61,999 nucleotides of DNA from NCBI RefSeq assembly GCF_900111925.1, contig NZ_FOKA01000021.1, positions 1-61,999 of the forward strand. Reading direction: 5' to 3'. The number at the start of each line of letters is the position of its first letter. Within the stretch, counting starts at the first letter, position 1. The notes beneath the pieces were generated by a model. The model worked only from the letters and a program-made list of their open reading frames with translations, ran no database searches and had not been told where the DNA came from. Origin of the DNA: Cellulomonas marina (GTDB lineage Bacteria; Actinomycetota; Actinomycetes; Actinomycetales; Cellulomonadaceae). Below are positions 25,654 through 34,092 of this stretch, piece after piece. The translations under genes were made by a program, and so were the position numbers.

Positions 25654-28157
25654 GCCGCCTGGCCCGGGGTGGTCTGGACGGCGACGGCGCGGTGAGAGAC
25701 CTGCGGGAGCAGGACCTTCGCGCGACCCACGCGGGCGCGGAAGTCGCGGATGTAGCACTCGCCGCGGCGCTCGAGCGGGACGCGAGCCTGCCCGTCCTCG
25801 TCGGTCTCGACCGGGGAGGTGTTCTCGGTGAGCTCGACGAGCAGTCGCTCGTCGACGACGGCGTCGGGCTCCAGGCCGAGCATCCAGCGCAGCGCCCGGG
25901 CGGCCAGGCGCCGGTCGCGGTGACGCATGATCACGCGGAAGGCGATCAGCCCGCGGATGATCTCGTCGCCGAAGTCCGCGTCGTCGTGCGAGCCGAGGAT
26001 GAGCGCAGCCAGGTGCTTGCGGCCGTCGCGCAGGAACGCGAGCAGCTCCGAGCGTCCCTCCGGCGAGCAGGTCACCGAGTGCGCCTCGTCGACAACGAAC
26101 ACCCCGAGCTTGCGCGGGTTGGAGAAGCACCGCTCTCGGGCGATCGACGCGATAAGCGCGTACACGGCGCGGCCGAAGCGCCGCTCGAGCTTCATCTGGT
26201 CGAACCGGTGCTGGACGTTGAGCTCGTCCTCGTCAGGCAGCTCGAGCAGGTGAGTCCAGAAGACCACGATGGGCGCGTCGAGGCGGATCGGCGGCAGCGT
26301 CTCGTCGAACACCGCTCGGCCGAAGTCCTTGTTGGAGTAGACGTGCATGGTGCGGGCGAGCTCGCGGGCCTCCTCGCGCTCGGACTGCTCGAGGTGACGA
26401 ACGAGCGACCCGAGGCTGGTGATGGAGTGCTTCGCCACGTAGCGAGGTCCGAGGACCTCGTTGAGGAGCACCCCTTCGCGGCTGGTCGGGGCGATGCTCA
26501 GCAGGGCGGTCAGGAAGCTCTGCGCGACGCGCGCGCCGGATGCGGCAGGGAAGATCCGCAGCGGGTCGAACGAGTGCTCGGCGCGCTCGGCGACGTCCAC
26601 CACGACAGCACCGGGCACGGACGCGACCGCGGTGCCCCACTCCCCCACCGCGGTGCGGTCGATGACGGTCAGCTCGGCGCCGCGGTCGACGGCGTCCAGG
26701 GCGAGCTTCTTCTCCGCGACGGACTTGCCGCTGCCGAGCTCGCCGACGATCCCCACAGCCATCGCGACGTCGAGCTTTGCGCCCGAGCCGGCGAGGTCGA
26801 CGAGCACGGGTGTCGGGACGCCGTTGGACAGGCCCAGCGCGAAGAGCGAGCCCTGGTCGTCGCCGAGCTCAGTGGTGACCAGCGGGACCGCGGCGGCGAG
26901 GTGGAACGCCGGGGCGATCTGCGAGACCTCGTGCACCAGCCGAGGGGCGGGACCGGGCAGCGCGGCCCACCACAGCGCCTCCTGCCCTGTGGCGTCGGCC
27001 GACAGCCGAAACTGGGCGTCGGCGTAGTAGTCCGCCACCCGGCGCGCGCTGGCCTGGCACGCCTCGGCGGTCGGCGCCCCGACGGTGAAGATCGCCGTGG
27101 CCTCGACCTCCACCTCGAGCGCGTCGGCGGCCAGGAGCTCGCGGTACGCGCTGAGTTCCTCGGCCGCGAGCGACAGCTCGCTCGAGACGCCACCCGCCGA
27201 GCCGTCGCGCTGGTAGAGCTGGTCGACGAGGTTGCGGTGGGCCTTGATGTTGCGCTGGGTGACCTCGTCGCGCGCGCGCACGTTCAGCCGCAGCGCCCAG
27301 TCCACGTCCTCACCGCACGCGTCGACGTTGCCGAGCCACTCCCCGCCGGGGAACGCCACCCCGCCCGACGGCGTCCCCGTCAGGACGAGCGAGGTCTGGT
27401 ACGAGGCCTGTCCGCTGTCGGTGTTGATGATCTTCACGTACCGGCGCGAGAGCAGGTTCAGCCCGGCAAGCGAGCCCCGCGGCAGGTCCGTCTGGCCGGC
27501 GGGGTCGATCACCGGCTCTCCGATGGACGCCGGCGACCCGAGCAGCGCCTCCTCCGCCTGACCGGGCACCGGCACCGGCAGGTCCAGCTGGAGGCCTCGC
27601 TGCTGGGCGTGCAGGTGCAGCCAGATCATCTCCGCGACCGTCGCGGGCCGCGGCCGGAACACCGGCGGCAGCGCCGACCGGATCTGCTCTGCCTGTGCCA
27701 CACGGACCGCGATCTGCCGCTGCGGCGGCCCGGACCGCGCCATCCCGAGGCTGTCCCGCAGCCCGGTCATCGACGCCCGCCACGGCTCGCTGAGCTTCGA
27801 GGCACCGGGATTGCGCAGTGGGACGCACAGCCAGAAGGTGCGCGAGCCGAGCTCGACGTCCTCCAGCGCGTCCAGCGTCGCCTCGCACTCCTGCGCCCAC
27901 TGAGGCCGCTGCTCGAGTTCGATGCCGCGGATCATCCGCTCCACGACCGTGACCGGGTCGGTCGTCGCACCGATGCCCAGCAGCAGCGCCTCGCCGCGCA
28001 GCACGCGCAGCAGCGCGGTGTGCGCGGCTCGGACCTCGGCCTTCTTGTCGTCGGTCCGGTACCCGTACGGCAGCGGCGTCAGCCGCCACAGGGCCCAGCA
28101 CGTCCCCGACCGCGTCCAGAGCAGGTTGCGGTGCAGGGCGGTGATCTGGCTACGCAT
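25650..28157 (-). CDS. VirB4-type conjugation ATPase
   Basis: 835 residues. The N-terminal half is the VirB4/TraC family region; the C-terminal motor has Walker A GELGSGKS (472-479) and Walker B VFVVDEAH (about 685-692), followed by LAALILGSHDDADFGDEI. VirB4 ATPases power channel assembly and substrate transfer and mark this operon as a T4SS. The ATG at 28157 follows a ribosome site (AGAGGACT) and overlaps the upstream gene by 8 bases. Confidence 0.88.
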   Translation of the reverse strand: MRSQITALHRNLLWTRSGTCWALWRLTPLPYGYRTDDKKAEVRAAHTALLRVLRGEALLLGIGATTDPVTVVERMIRGIELEQRPQWAQECEATLDALEDVELGSRTFWLCVPLRNPGASKLSEPWRASMTGLRDSLGMARSGPPQRQIAVRVAQAEQIRSALPPVFRPRPATVAEMIWLHLHAQQRGLQLDLPVPVPGQAEEALLGSPASIGEPVIDPAGQTDLPRGSLAGLNLLSRRYVKIINTDSGQASYQTSLVLTGTPSGGVAFPGGEWLGNVDACGEDVDWALRLNVRARDEVTQRNIKAHRNLVDQLYQRDGSAGGVSSELSLAAEELSAYRELLAADALEVEVEATAIFTVGAPTAEACQASARRVADYYADAQFRLSADATGQEALWWAALPGPAPRLVHEVSQIAPAFHLAAAVPLVTTELGDDQGSLFALGLSNGVPTPVLVDLAGSGAKLDVAMAVGIVGELGSGKSVAEKKLALDAVDRGAELTVIDRTAVGEWGTAVASVPGAVVVDVAERAEHSFDPLRIFPAASGARVAQSFLTALLSIAPTSREGVLLNEVLGPRYVAKHSITSLGSLVRHLEQSEREEARELARTMHVYSNKDFGRAVFDETLPPIRLDAPIVVFWTHLLELPDEDELNVQHRFDQMKLERRFGRAVYALIASIARERCFSNPRKLGVFVVDEAHSVTCSPEGRSELLAFLRDGRKHLAALILGSHDDADFGDEIIRGLIAFRVIMRHRDRRLAARALRWMLGLEPDAVVDERLLVELTENTSPVETDEDGQARVPLERRGECYIRDFRARVGRAKVLLPQVSHRAVAVQTTPGQAA

Positions 28158-28716
28158 GGGAGTCCTCTCGTGTGACGGCGCCGGCGAGCAGCCGCGCGAC
28201 CCCGCTCAGTGCAGGGCCCGTCGCGGCCGGCACGGCGGCTGCAGGCTTGGCCGAGACCTCGACCTGGGCGCGATGCGGCTCGGTCGTGGCAGGAGGCGTC
28301 TCGACCGCTGCCGGGTCGGCCGCGGGCTGGGGCGCCTGGAGAACCACGAGACGGTGACGGACGAGCCGAGGACGGCTCACCCGCAACGGCCGGCCGCGCA
28401 TGCTGCCCTGGTGCGGCGTGCTGTAGAGCGACACCGCGTCCAGCACCCAGGTGAACGGGTTGCGCCCGCTGCTCGGCAGCTTCCCGGTCCCCCACACGAC
28501 ACCGACGACCACGCAGGCCGCGAAGACCAGGTCGAGCAGGCCACCGAAGTGCGCCCACAGCGCGGTGGTCTTCGACAGCGTGAGCCCGACGCCCGCCCCG
28601 CTGAGCACCTGCACGAGGGTGTACGGCCCACCGGGCATCGGCCGGCCGTCGGGCAGCCGGCCCACCAGGATCGGGATCCTGCGGGCCCGCGTGAAGAACC
28701 TCGCCGGCTCAGCCAT
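28150..28716 (-). CDS. TcpE/PrgI-like T4SS membrane protein
   Basis: 188 residues. Two membrane helices in the first 80 residues (around GGPYTLVQVLSGAGVGLTL and GLLDLVFAACVVVGVVWG) and a cytoplasmic C-terminal half with RGRPLRVSRPRLVRHRLVVL. Small two-helix proteins immediately before VirB4 are normally TcpE/PrgI components; assignment rests on topology and position. Confidence 0.65.
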   Translation of the reverse strand: MAEPARFFTRARRIPILVGRLPDGRPMPGGPYTLVQVLSGAGVGLTLSKTTALWAHFGGLLDLVFAACVVVGVVWGTGKLPSSGRNPFTWVLDAVSLYSTPHQGSMRGRPLRVSRPRLVRHRLVVLQAPQPAADPAAVETPPATTEPHRAQVEVSAKPAAAVPAATGPALSGVARLLAGAVTREDSHA

Positions 28717-28760
28717 GGCTACTCACCGCCCCTCGTACCGATCAGCGATCGAGCGAGCGC

Positions 28761-29069
28761 TCAGACCAGATGCCGGTCGCCGACGACCACGACCACCGGG
28801 CCGGACGCGCCGACGTCCTCGCCGACCTGGTTCTGGACCGTGAAGATGCCCTGACCCAGCACGAGCCAGGCGCAGAACCCGGCCACGAGCGCCGACATCA
28901 GCAACCGGGCGAGCGAGAACCCGTTCTTGAACGTCACGAGCGCGACGAACGCCAGCAGCGCGACGCTCACCACGGCGTTGACGGCCGTCTGGCTCTCGCC
29001 GGCGAGACCGGTGATGTTGTCGATCAGGCCGGCGTTCACCGCGCCGGACGCGAGGAGGTTGGTGCTCAT
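28761..29069 (-). CDS. VirB2-like two-helix T4SS protein
   Basis: 102 residues. Two hydrophobic helices (AVVSVALLAFVALVTFKN and LLMSALVAGFCAWLVLGQG) separated by a short basic loop, the shape of VirB2/TrbC pilin-like subunits. ATG 29069 overlaps the TcpC-like gene. Confidence 0.6.
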   Translation of the reverse strand: MSTNLLASGAVNAGLIDNITGLAGESQTAVNAVVSVALLAFVALVTFKNGFSLARLLMSALVAGFCAWLVLGQGIFTVQNQVGEDVGASGPVVVVVGDRHLV

Positions 29070-30064
29070 GGGAGTGCTCCTTCTGTGGTCGGTGCCGACG
29101 CGCCGGACTCGGCGCGCACGACGGGGTTGCTCTGCATCTGGCTGATCTCCCACCGACCCGCGCGGGCGGTGAGCTTGAGGCGGTACTGCGTGGCCAACTC
29201 CACGCCCGACGTCGGCGTGACGGCGGAGTCCACGAGCACCTGGGCCGTCTGTCCGTCGTCGGGCGTCGCGCTCGTGTCGAGCTGCTCGGTGGCCCACACG
29301 CGACGGACGTCGACGGCGGAGAACGGGGCGGGGGTGACGGCCGTGATCTCCGCACCGGGGGTCACGTACCTGCTGACGTCGCCCTGGCCCGTCAGGAGTG
29401 CCTGCAGGAACTCCCCGACGGTGGTCCCCAGGGCGCTGTTCGCGGGTAGGCCGGTCTGGTAGCGCAGCTCGGCGTCACCGACCGGCTGCGGCGCGGGCAC
29501 GGGCGCAGGCAGCGCGAGCACGCTGGCGGCGGTTCCGTCGCCGGCGGCCGCCACGGGGACCTCGAAGTACAGGCGCTGCGCGGGCAGCGGGTTGCCCGCC
29601 TCGTCGGGCCAGGACGCGTCCACGCCGACGGTCACGGACCACACCCCGGGTGCCTCGAGCCGGAGCGTGGCGACCGACGCGTCCGTGATGGTCGCGGCCG
29701 CCTTCGGCAGCGCCGAAGCCTTCAGCTCCGGATAGATGCCGCTGGCCGCGCCGGCGTCCTCGCGGGTAGCCGTGAGCCACCCGCTGACGGCTTGCACGGC
29801 GCTCTCCCCCACCACCGCGACCTCACCCGGCAGCGGCGCGGGGTCGACGGCCGCCTGGACCTGTGCCGCCGGCTCCAGTGCGTTGACGGCGAGGCCGAGG
29901 GGCCCGCAGGCGAGGAGCGCCCACAGAACCGCGGTGCCGGCCCTGGTGGCGAGGGCTGACCCCCCGCTCCACGCCTGGGTCTCTGCGACGGGCAACGTCG
30001 ACGCGGCGGTCTCCTCGACCTCCTCGACAGGGGTTGCCCGCTTCCGGGTCAGGATCGGCGTCAC
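29066..30064 (-). CDS. TcpC/VirB8-like conjugation protein
   Basis: 332 residues from GTG 30064. A cytoplasmic basic N-terminus (RKRA) and one membrane helix (VLWALLACGPLGLAVNAL) precede an extracellular region that probably forms two NTF2-like domains, the VirB8-type fold of TcpC, with TVGEFLQALLTGQGDVSRYV in the second and LATQYRLKLTARAGRWEISQ near the end. TcpC interacts with the channel and the wall hydrolase. Confidence 0.75.
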   Translation of the reverse strand: MTPILTRKRATPVEEVEETAASTLPVAETQAWSGGSALATRAGTAVLWALLACGPLGLAVNALEPAAQVQAAVDPAPLPGEVAVVGESAVQAVSGWLTATREDAGAASGIYPELKASALPKAAATITDASVATLRLEAPGVWSVTVGVDASWPDEAGNPLPAQRLYFEVPVAAAGDGTAASVLALPAPVPAPQPVGDAELRYQTGLPANSALGTTVGEFLQALLTGQGDVSRYVTPGAEITAVTPAPFSAVDVRRVWATEQLDTSATPDDGQTAQVLVDSAVTPTSGVELATQYRLKLTARAGRWEISQMQSNPVVRAESGASAPTTEGALP

Positions 30065-30309
30065 GGCAGGTCTCCGCCGGCAACCATCGCACCCAGGCGG
30101 GTTCGGGCAGCGCGACCCTGCGCCACCCGCTCGCTCGCCATGAGCTGGGCGTACTCCTGGAGCTCGGCCGCCGTCTGCGGGTCGCCGAGCGGGTCCCGGC
30201 TCAGTCGCTCGAGCAGCGGGCCGGCCCGGCGCGCCATCTCTCGCCGCACGGCGTGCACGGTCGCGCTGTCGCGCAGGGTGCCCACCGCGGCGCTGTCGTC
30301 GTGGTCCAT
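30061..30309 (-). CDS. Small hypothetical protein, first gene of T4SS operon
   Basis: 82 residues from ATG 30309, helical and charged (HAVRREMARRAGPLLERL), with no membrane helix. It overlaps the TcpC-like gene by 4 bases and is the first gene after the TGTCACA promoter. Confidence 0.6.
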   Translation of the reverse strand: MDHDDSAAVGTLRDSATVHAVRREMARRAGPLLERLSRDPLGDPQTAAELQEYAQLMASERVAQGRAARTRLGAMVAGGDLP

Positions 30310-30354
30310 CGCCCGCTCTCCCGTCTGTCGGCGGCTCCTCCGCCCGGCAACACC

Positions 30355-30385
30355 GGTAACTGCGCCCACGGGCAGCCGTGTGACA
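30355..30385 (-). promoter_or_regulatory. TGTCACA-N16-CAGTTACC promoter of T4SS operon
   Basis: Minus-strand TGTCACA (30385-30379), 16 nt, CAGTTACC (30362-30355), 45 nt before ATG 30309. At this site the first box is also centred in a palindrome, GCCGTGT-G-ACACGGC (30375-30389 region). Confidence 0.75.
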
Positions 30386-30406
30386 CGGCCTGCACGAACT
30401 CGAACG

Positions 30407-30428
30407 AGATGTGACGCAGGTCACATCT
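30407..30428. promoter_or_regulatory. CRP/GlxR-like operator
   Basis: Perfect inverted repeat AGATGTGAC-GCAG-GTCACATCT, containing TGTGA-N6-TCACA, the consensus of CRP-family regulators (GlxR in actinobacteria). It lies between the divergent T4SS operon and sigma-like gene, about 76 nt before the ATG at 30504. Confidence 0.65.
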
Positions 30429-30503
30429 GGCGGGGCGATTTGGGCAACAGGAGCGGGCAACAGCGCCTGAGGAGCGTCGCGGGGAGACGAGAGGAGCCCC
30501 GCG

Positions 30504-31325
30504 ATGTCCGCGACGCAGACCCCGAACACCCGCTCAACCGCCCCCCGCGGGCAGGTCATCGACGACCTCGACCGCGAGTGGACCGACCTCGTGAACTCCG
30601 GGCACTTCGCCGCCCACACCGAGCTCTGGCTCGAGCGATGGCCGGCCCTTCGGCCCTACTTCCGCACCGACAGCCGCCCCGCCAGCGCACGCCTGGACCG
30701 AGCGCAGGCCGACGAGATCCTCGGCGCACTCCTCAGCGAGCACGCCGACGGCAGTTACCCCGCGGGCCGGATGGTTCTGCAGTGCATGCTCGGCACCGCC
30801 GTGACGATCGCCCGCCGGTGCCAGGGCCGCTTCTCCACCTACGACGACGCGATCGCCGAGACGGTCGCCGCCCTCTGGACGGCCATCGCCTGCTTCCCCA
30901 CCGACCACGCCGACCGAGTCGCCGGTCGGCTGCACTTCGCCGTCCTGGAGGCCGTCGCGGGCCGGCGGACGGTCAAGGTCGCCGAGCACGAGGTACCCCT
31001 CCCCTTCGACGTCCTCGACGCGCACGCGCTCCTCGCCGAATCGACGGCCCCCGCCGCCCCCCACGAGCACGCGCTCGGGATCACCGGTGAGGTCCTCGAG
31101 GTCATCGCCTGGGGCGTCGACACCCGCGCCCTGACCGCCGACGAAGCCGCCCTCGTCACCCGGCTCTACGTCGTCGACGAGACCGGCGCGACGCCGGACG
31201 GCGCAACGCTCGCCGCCGAGCTCGGCATCACGCACACGGCCCTGCGCCAGCGCGCCCACCGCGCCGTGCGACGACTGGCGCAGGCTGTGCACGCCGACAA
31301 CGCCGCCGCGGGTGCAAGGCTGTGA
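30504..31325 (+). CDS. Sigma-factor-like protein
   Basis: 273 residues. The C-terminus has a region-4-type helix-turn-helix (LTADEAALVTRLY, then LAAELGITHTALRQRAHRAV, ending RRLAQAV), and the middle (VTIARRCQGRFSTYDDAIAE, then TVAALWTAI) resembles sigma region 2 helices. Start ATG 30504 behind GAGAGGAG. Its place between T4SS and Tad regions, whose promoters share the TGTCACA-N16-CRGTTACM motif, makes it the prime candidate to read that motif. It could instead be an HTH regulator; I am moderately sure. Confidence 0.6.
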   Translation: MSATQTPNTRSTAPRGQVIDDLDREWTDLVNSGHFAAHTELWLERWPALRPYFRTDSRPASARLDRAQADEILGALLSEHADGSYPAGRMVLQCMLGTAVTIARRCQGRFSTYDDAIAETVAALWTAIACFPTDHADRVAGRLHFAVLEAVAGRRTVKVAEHEVPLPFDVLDAHALLAESTAPAAPHEHALGITGEVLEVIAWGVDTRALTADEAALVTRLYVVDETGATPDGATLAAELGITHTALRQRAHRAVRRLAQAVHADNAAAGARL

Positions 31326-31477
31326 CATGCACTCGACGAAGCGTCAACGACGCATCGCTGCCGCTGCGCGGCACCTGCATCGCCGCGGATGGTTCACCGA
31401 CACAGGGGCAGGCAGCACGACGCCACCGCCCAGCATGCGCAACGCATGATGACCGCAGTCTGCATGCCGCACCCGCC

Positions 31478-31506
31478 CTGTCGCACTAGTAGCACGTAGG
31501 TATAAG
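31478..31506 (+). promoter_or_regulatory. Sigma-70-like promoter upstream of parA
   Basis: CTGTCG (31478-31483), 17 nt, TATAAG (31501-31506). The best housekeeping-type promoter in the window, though 225 bases from the parA start. Confidence 0.45.
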
Positions 31507-31643
31507 ACCGCGATAACGCGGGTTGCATCTACCTTGATTATCGCTGGCGCGGTGCTACTGCTCAGAGATAGGGCCCGTAACCGTCAGGTAGTGACCTGGT
31601 ACTGCCTCACAGGCGCATCGAGGTGCACTAGCGGCATGCCTGC

Positions 31644-31673
31644 TTGTCAGTTGCTAGCAACCCTGGGTAGTGT
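31644..31673 (+). promoter_or_regulatory. parA promoter with operator palindrome
   Basis: TTGTCA (31644-31649), 18 nt, TAGTGT (31668-31673). The spacer begins with the perfect palindrome GTTGCTAGCAAC (31650-31661), likely an operator for autoregulation by the partition proteins. Confidence 0.5.
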
Positions 31674-31731
31674 TGCCACTACGCACCGACACCGCGCTCG
31701 GCCTACACCGGGCGCCAACCAGGAGGCAAGG

Positions 31732-32664
31732 ATGCTCACAGCCCAGGAGCGGCGGTCGCTCTACCGCGTCATCGCCGTGGCCACCGGCAAGGGCGGGGTC
31801 GGCAAGACCTCCATCACCGCCAACGTCGCCGGCCTGCTGGCTGCCTCCGGCCTCAAGGTCCTCGCGATCGACCTCGACTCCCAGAGCAACCTCGGTGAGG
31901 ACCTCGGCTACACCGGAACCGACCGCGCCGACAACGGCCAGGGTGCCTTCGAGGCGATCAGCACGGGACGAGCGCTGGAGCCGATCACTGACGTGCGCCC
32001 CGACCTCGACGTCGTCCCGGCGGGGGAGTACCTCGAGGACCTGGCCGTCACACTCGAGAGCCGACGGGCCCGCAAGGGCGCCGAGGCGCTCGAGGCGCTG
32101 GCCCGGTCCCTCCTGCCAATCGTCGACCGCTACGACGTCGTGCTGATCGACTGCCCGCCCAAGGGCCGCATCGTCCAGGAGATCGCCCTCGCCGCAGCCC
32201 GGTGGCTCCTCGTACCGACGAAGTCCGACGCCTCCTCGCGGAAGGCCATCAGCCAGATCGGTGAGCGCTACGTCGCCGCACGCGAGGTCAACCCCGACAT
32301 CGAGCTCCTCGGAGTAGTCCTGTTCGGCGCCGGCACCGCGGCCCATCGACTGCGCGCGGACACGCTCGCGGAGATCGCCGCCGACCTCGACAGCGCTGAG
32401 CCTCTGTTCGACGCGGTGATCCGACACGCGGAGGTCTCTGCCGCCCAGGCGCGCAACGCCGGCCAGCTCGTCCACGAGCTCGAGGCCCGCGCCGCCACGC
32501 AGGAGCCCTGGTACGAGCGCCTGCGCAAGCGCGCCGGCTCCACCGGCGACAGCGCCCCGGCCGCGCCGACCGTCGCGGCCTCGGTCGGCGGTCTCGCCGG
32601 CGACTACCAGCAGCTCGCCGAGGAGATCGTGACCCGGCTCGAGAAGCGTGAGGCAGAGCAGTGA
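31732..32664 (+). CDS. parA: ParA-family partition ATPase
   Basis: 310 residues. Deviant Walker A KGGVGKT at 20-26, switch I LDSQSNLGEDLGY, Walker B VVLIDCPPKG. ParA ATPases move plasmid copies apart with a ParB partner. ATG 31732 lies after CAGGAGG. The C-terminus has an extra alanine/proline linker and helix. The gene overlaps a DNA-binding-protein-like gene in the ParB position, but the unit leads into Tad genes, so a role in pilus positioning is also possible. Confidence 0.85.
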   Translation: MLTAQERRSLYRVIAVATGKGGVGKTSITANVAGLLAASGLKVLAIDLDSQSNLGEDLGYTGTDRADNGQGAFEAISTGRALEPITDVRPDLDVVPAGEYLEDLAVTLESRRARKGAEALEALARSLLPIVDRYDVVLIDCPPKGRIVQEIALAAARWLLVPTKSDASSRKAISQIGERYVAAREVNPDIELLGVVLFGAGTAAHRLRADTLAEIAADLDSAEPLFDAVIRHAEVSAAQARNAGQLVHELEARAATQEPWYERLRKRAGSTGDSAPAAPTVAASVGGLAGDYQQLAEEIVTRLEKREAEQ

Positions 32665-33389
32665 GCACCGACGAGACCCCCACCCCGCCGACCACGTCCG
32701 TCGTCGGCCGCCAGAACCTCGGGGCGACCTTCGGAGCGAGCAGCCGCACCGCGTCCCTCGCTGGCCGGCTCAAGCGCCCCGCGCCCGCCCCGGAGCCCGA
32801 CGACACCCCGGCTGCACCTGCACCGGACCCCGAGCCTGCGGACGACGTGGTCGACGCCGCACCCGCGGCACCCGCCCGCGAGCCGGAGCACTCCGCCACA
32901 CCGAAGCGACGCACCGCGGGGGAGCGCGCAACCAGGAGCGCCCCGCGCCAGCGCGCCAAGGACCGCGACGAGGCCGGGGCCGGCGGGGCACGCAGCACCA
33001 ACACCAACTACCCCGTGCACGTGCCGGCCGACCTGGTGCCGCTCTTCACCGAGCGGCGCGACCAGGAGGGCACCAGCAACACCCTTCTCGTCTTCGACGC
33101 CATCGACGCGCTCGTCGACCCCGGCAGCCCCGAGCCGTACGCACGCCTGCGGGACGCGATCAGCGCCGACGTCATCGGCGACCAGCCCGCCTCACTGTTC
33201 AGCCGCGCCCCGCGACGGGCGCGACCCACCAACGACGGCCCGCGAGCCCGCAGCCAGCTGATGCTCCGGATGTCCGAGGAGAACCGGGCCGTCATCGAGC
33301 AGCTCGTCGAGCAGACCGGAGCGCTCGACCGCTCGCACCTGATCACCGTCGCACTGACCCACTACCTCACTCCGCCGACCACGCGCTGA
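32661..33389 (+). CDS. Putative ParB-position DNA-binding protein
   Basis: 242 residues, GTG start overlapping parA. The first 110 residues are disordered and rich in proline/alanine with a basic patch (KRRTAGERATRSAPRQRAK). The end (RSQLMLRMSEENRAVIEQLV, then DRSHLITVALTHYL) looks like a ribbon-helix-helix domain, as in plasmid partition centromere-binding proteins. No canonical ParB/Srx nuclease fold is visible. Confidence 0.6.
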   Translation: MSTDETPTPPTTSVVGRQNLGATFGASSRTASLAGRLKRPAPAPEPDDTPAAPAPDPEPADDVVDAAPAAPAREPEHSATPKRRTAGERATRSAPRQRAKDRDEAGAGGARSTNTNYPVHVPADLVPLFTERRDQEGTSNTLLVFDAIDALVDPGSPEPYARLRDAISADVIGDQPASLFSRAPRRARPTNDGPRARSQLMLRMSEENRAVIEQLVEQTGALDRSHLITVALTHYLTPPTTR

Positions 33390-33413
33390 GGCGCACCCAC
33401 TGCAGGGGGAAGC

Positions 33414-34091
33414 ATGACGACCACGACCACACCGGCCCGGAACACACCGGCCGCGCCGCTGGCCACCGCGCCGGTCCCCGCTCGCAGCGCGCTCAAGCCC
33501 CGGCGCCGGCGCGGCCTGACCGCTCTGGGCGTCGCCCTGATCGCCGTCGGCGCGCTGGCGGCGGTGATGCTCGTCGGGCGCCTGTCGGACAGCGTCCAGG
33601 TCCTCGCGCTGGCCAGTCCGGTTAGCCGAGGCGACGTCATCGAGGCCAGCGACCTGGCCGTCGTCGACCTGCCCGCCGGCGCCACCACACTCCAGCCGGT
33701 CGACGCCGCCCAGCTCGACGACATCGCCGGGCAGCGGGCCGCCACCGATCTGCCCGCCGGGTCGCTCCTCACGCCGAGCTCGGTCACGGCCGAGCTCACA
33801 CCGCCGGCCGAAAGGTCGGTCGTGGGCATCGCCCTGACACCCTCCCAGCGTCCGAACCTCGACCTGCGCTCCGGAGATCAGGTCCGCGTCGTCGAGACGC
33901 CCGTCTCCCAGGGCGACCCGCCGGTCGAGACACCCGCGGCGATCGCCGCGACCGTCATCTCCGTCTCCGCCGTCGAAGGCGGCGACACCGTGATCGTCAA
34001 CGTCGAGGTCGACACCTCCGACGCCGCCGACCTCGCCGCCCGGGCCGCCACCGGCCGCGTCGCGCTGGTCCTCGACTCGCTGGAGGGCTGA
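33414..34091 (+). CDS. SAF-domain (CpaB-like) protein
   Basis: 225 residues. One membrane helix (LTALGVALIAVGALAAVMLV) is followed by a SAF domain starting ASPVSRGDVIEASDLAVVDL and continuing LPAGSLLTPSSV, as in CpaB/RcpC Tad-pilus proteins that sit outside the membrane and help pilin assembly. Good GGGGGAAGC ribosome site. First clear Tad gene. Confidence 0.8.
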   Translation: MTTTTTPARNTPAAPLATAPVPARSALKPRRRRGLTALGVALIAVGALAAVMLVGRLSDSVQVLALASPVSRGDVIEASDLAVVDLPAGATTLQPVDAAQLDDIAGQRAATDLPAGSLLTPSSVTAELTPPAERSVVGIALTPSQRPNLDLRSGDQVRVVETPVSQGDPPVETPAAIAATVISVSAVEGGDTVIVNVEVDTSDAADLAARAATGRVALVLDSLEG

Positions 34092-34092
34092 C

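Larger units (their letters stand above)
31326..31731. other. Repeat-rich, AT-richer intergenic region before parA
   Basis: No gene. Contains several TGCAT/ATGCA units (for example near 31375, 31434-31448, 31460 and 31523), hairpins CATGCG/CGCATG (31434-31448) and CCGCG-ATAA-CGCGG (31508-31521), and an 8-base inverted repeat AGTAGCAC (31488-31495)/GTGCTACT (31552-31559). Such content upstream of parA could be a centromere (parS) or an origin region. Confidence 0.45.
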
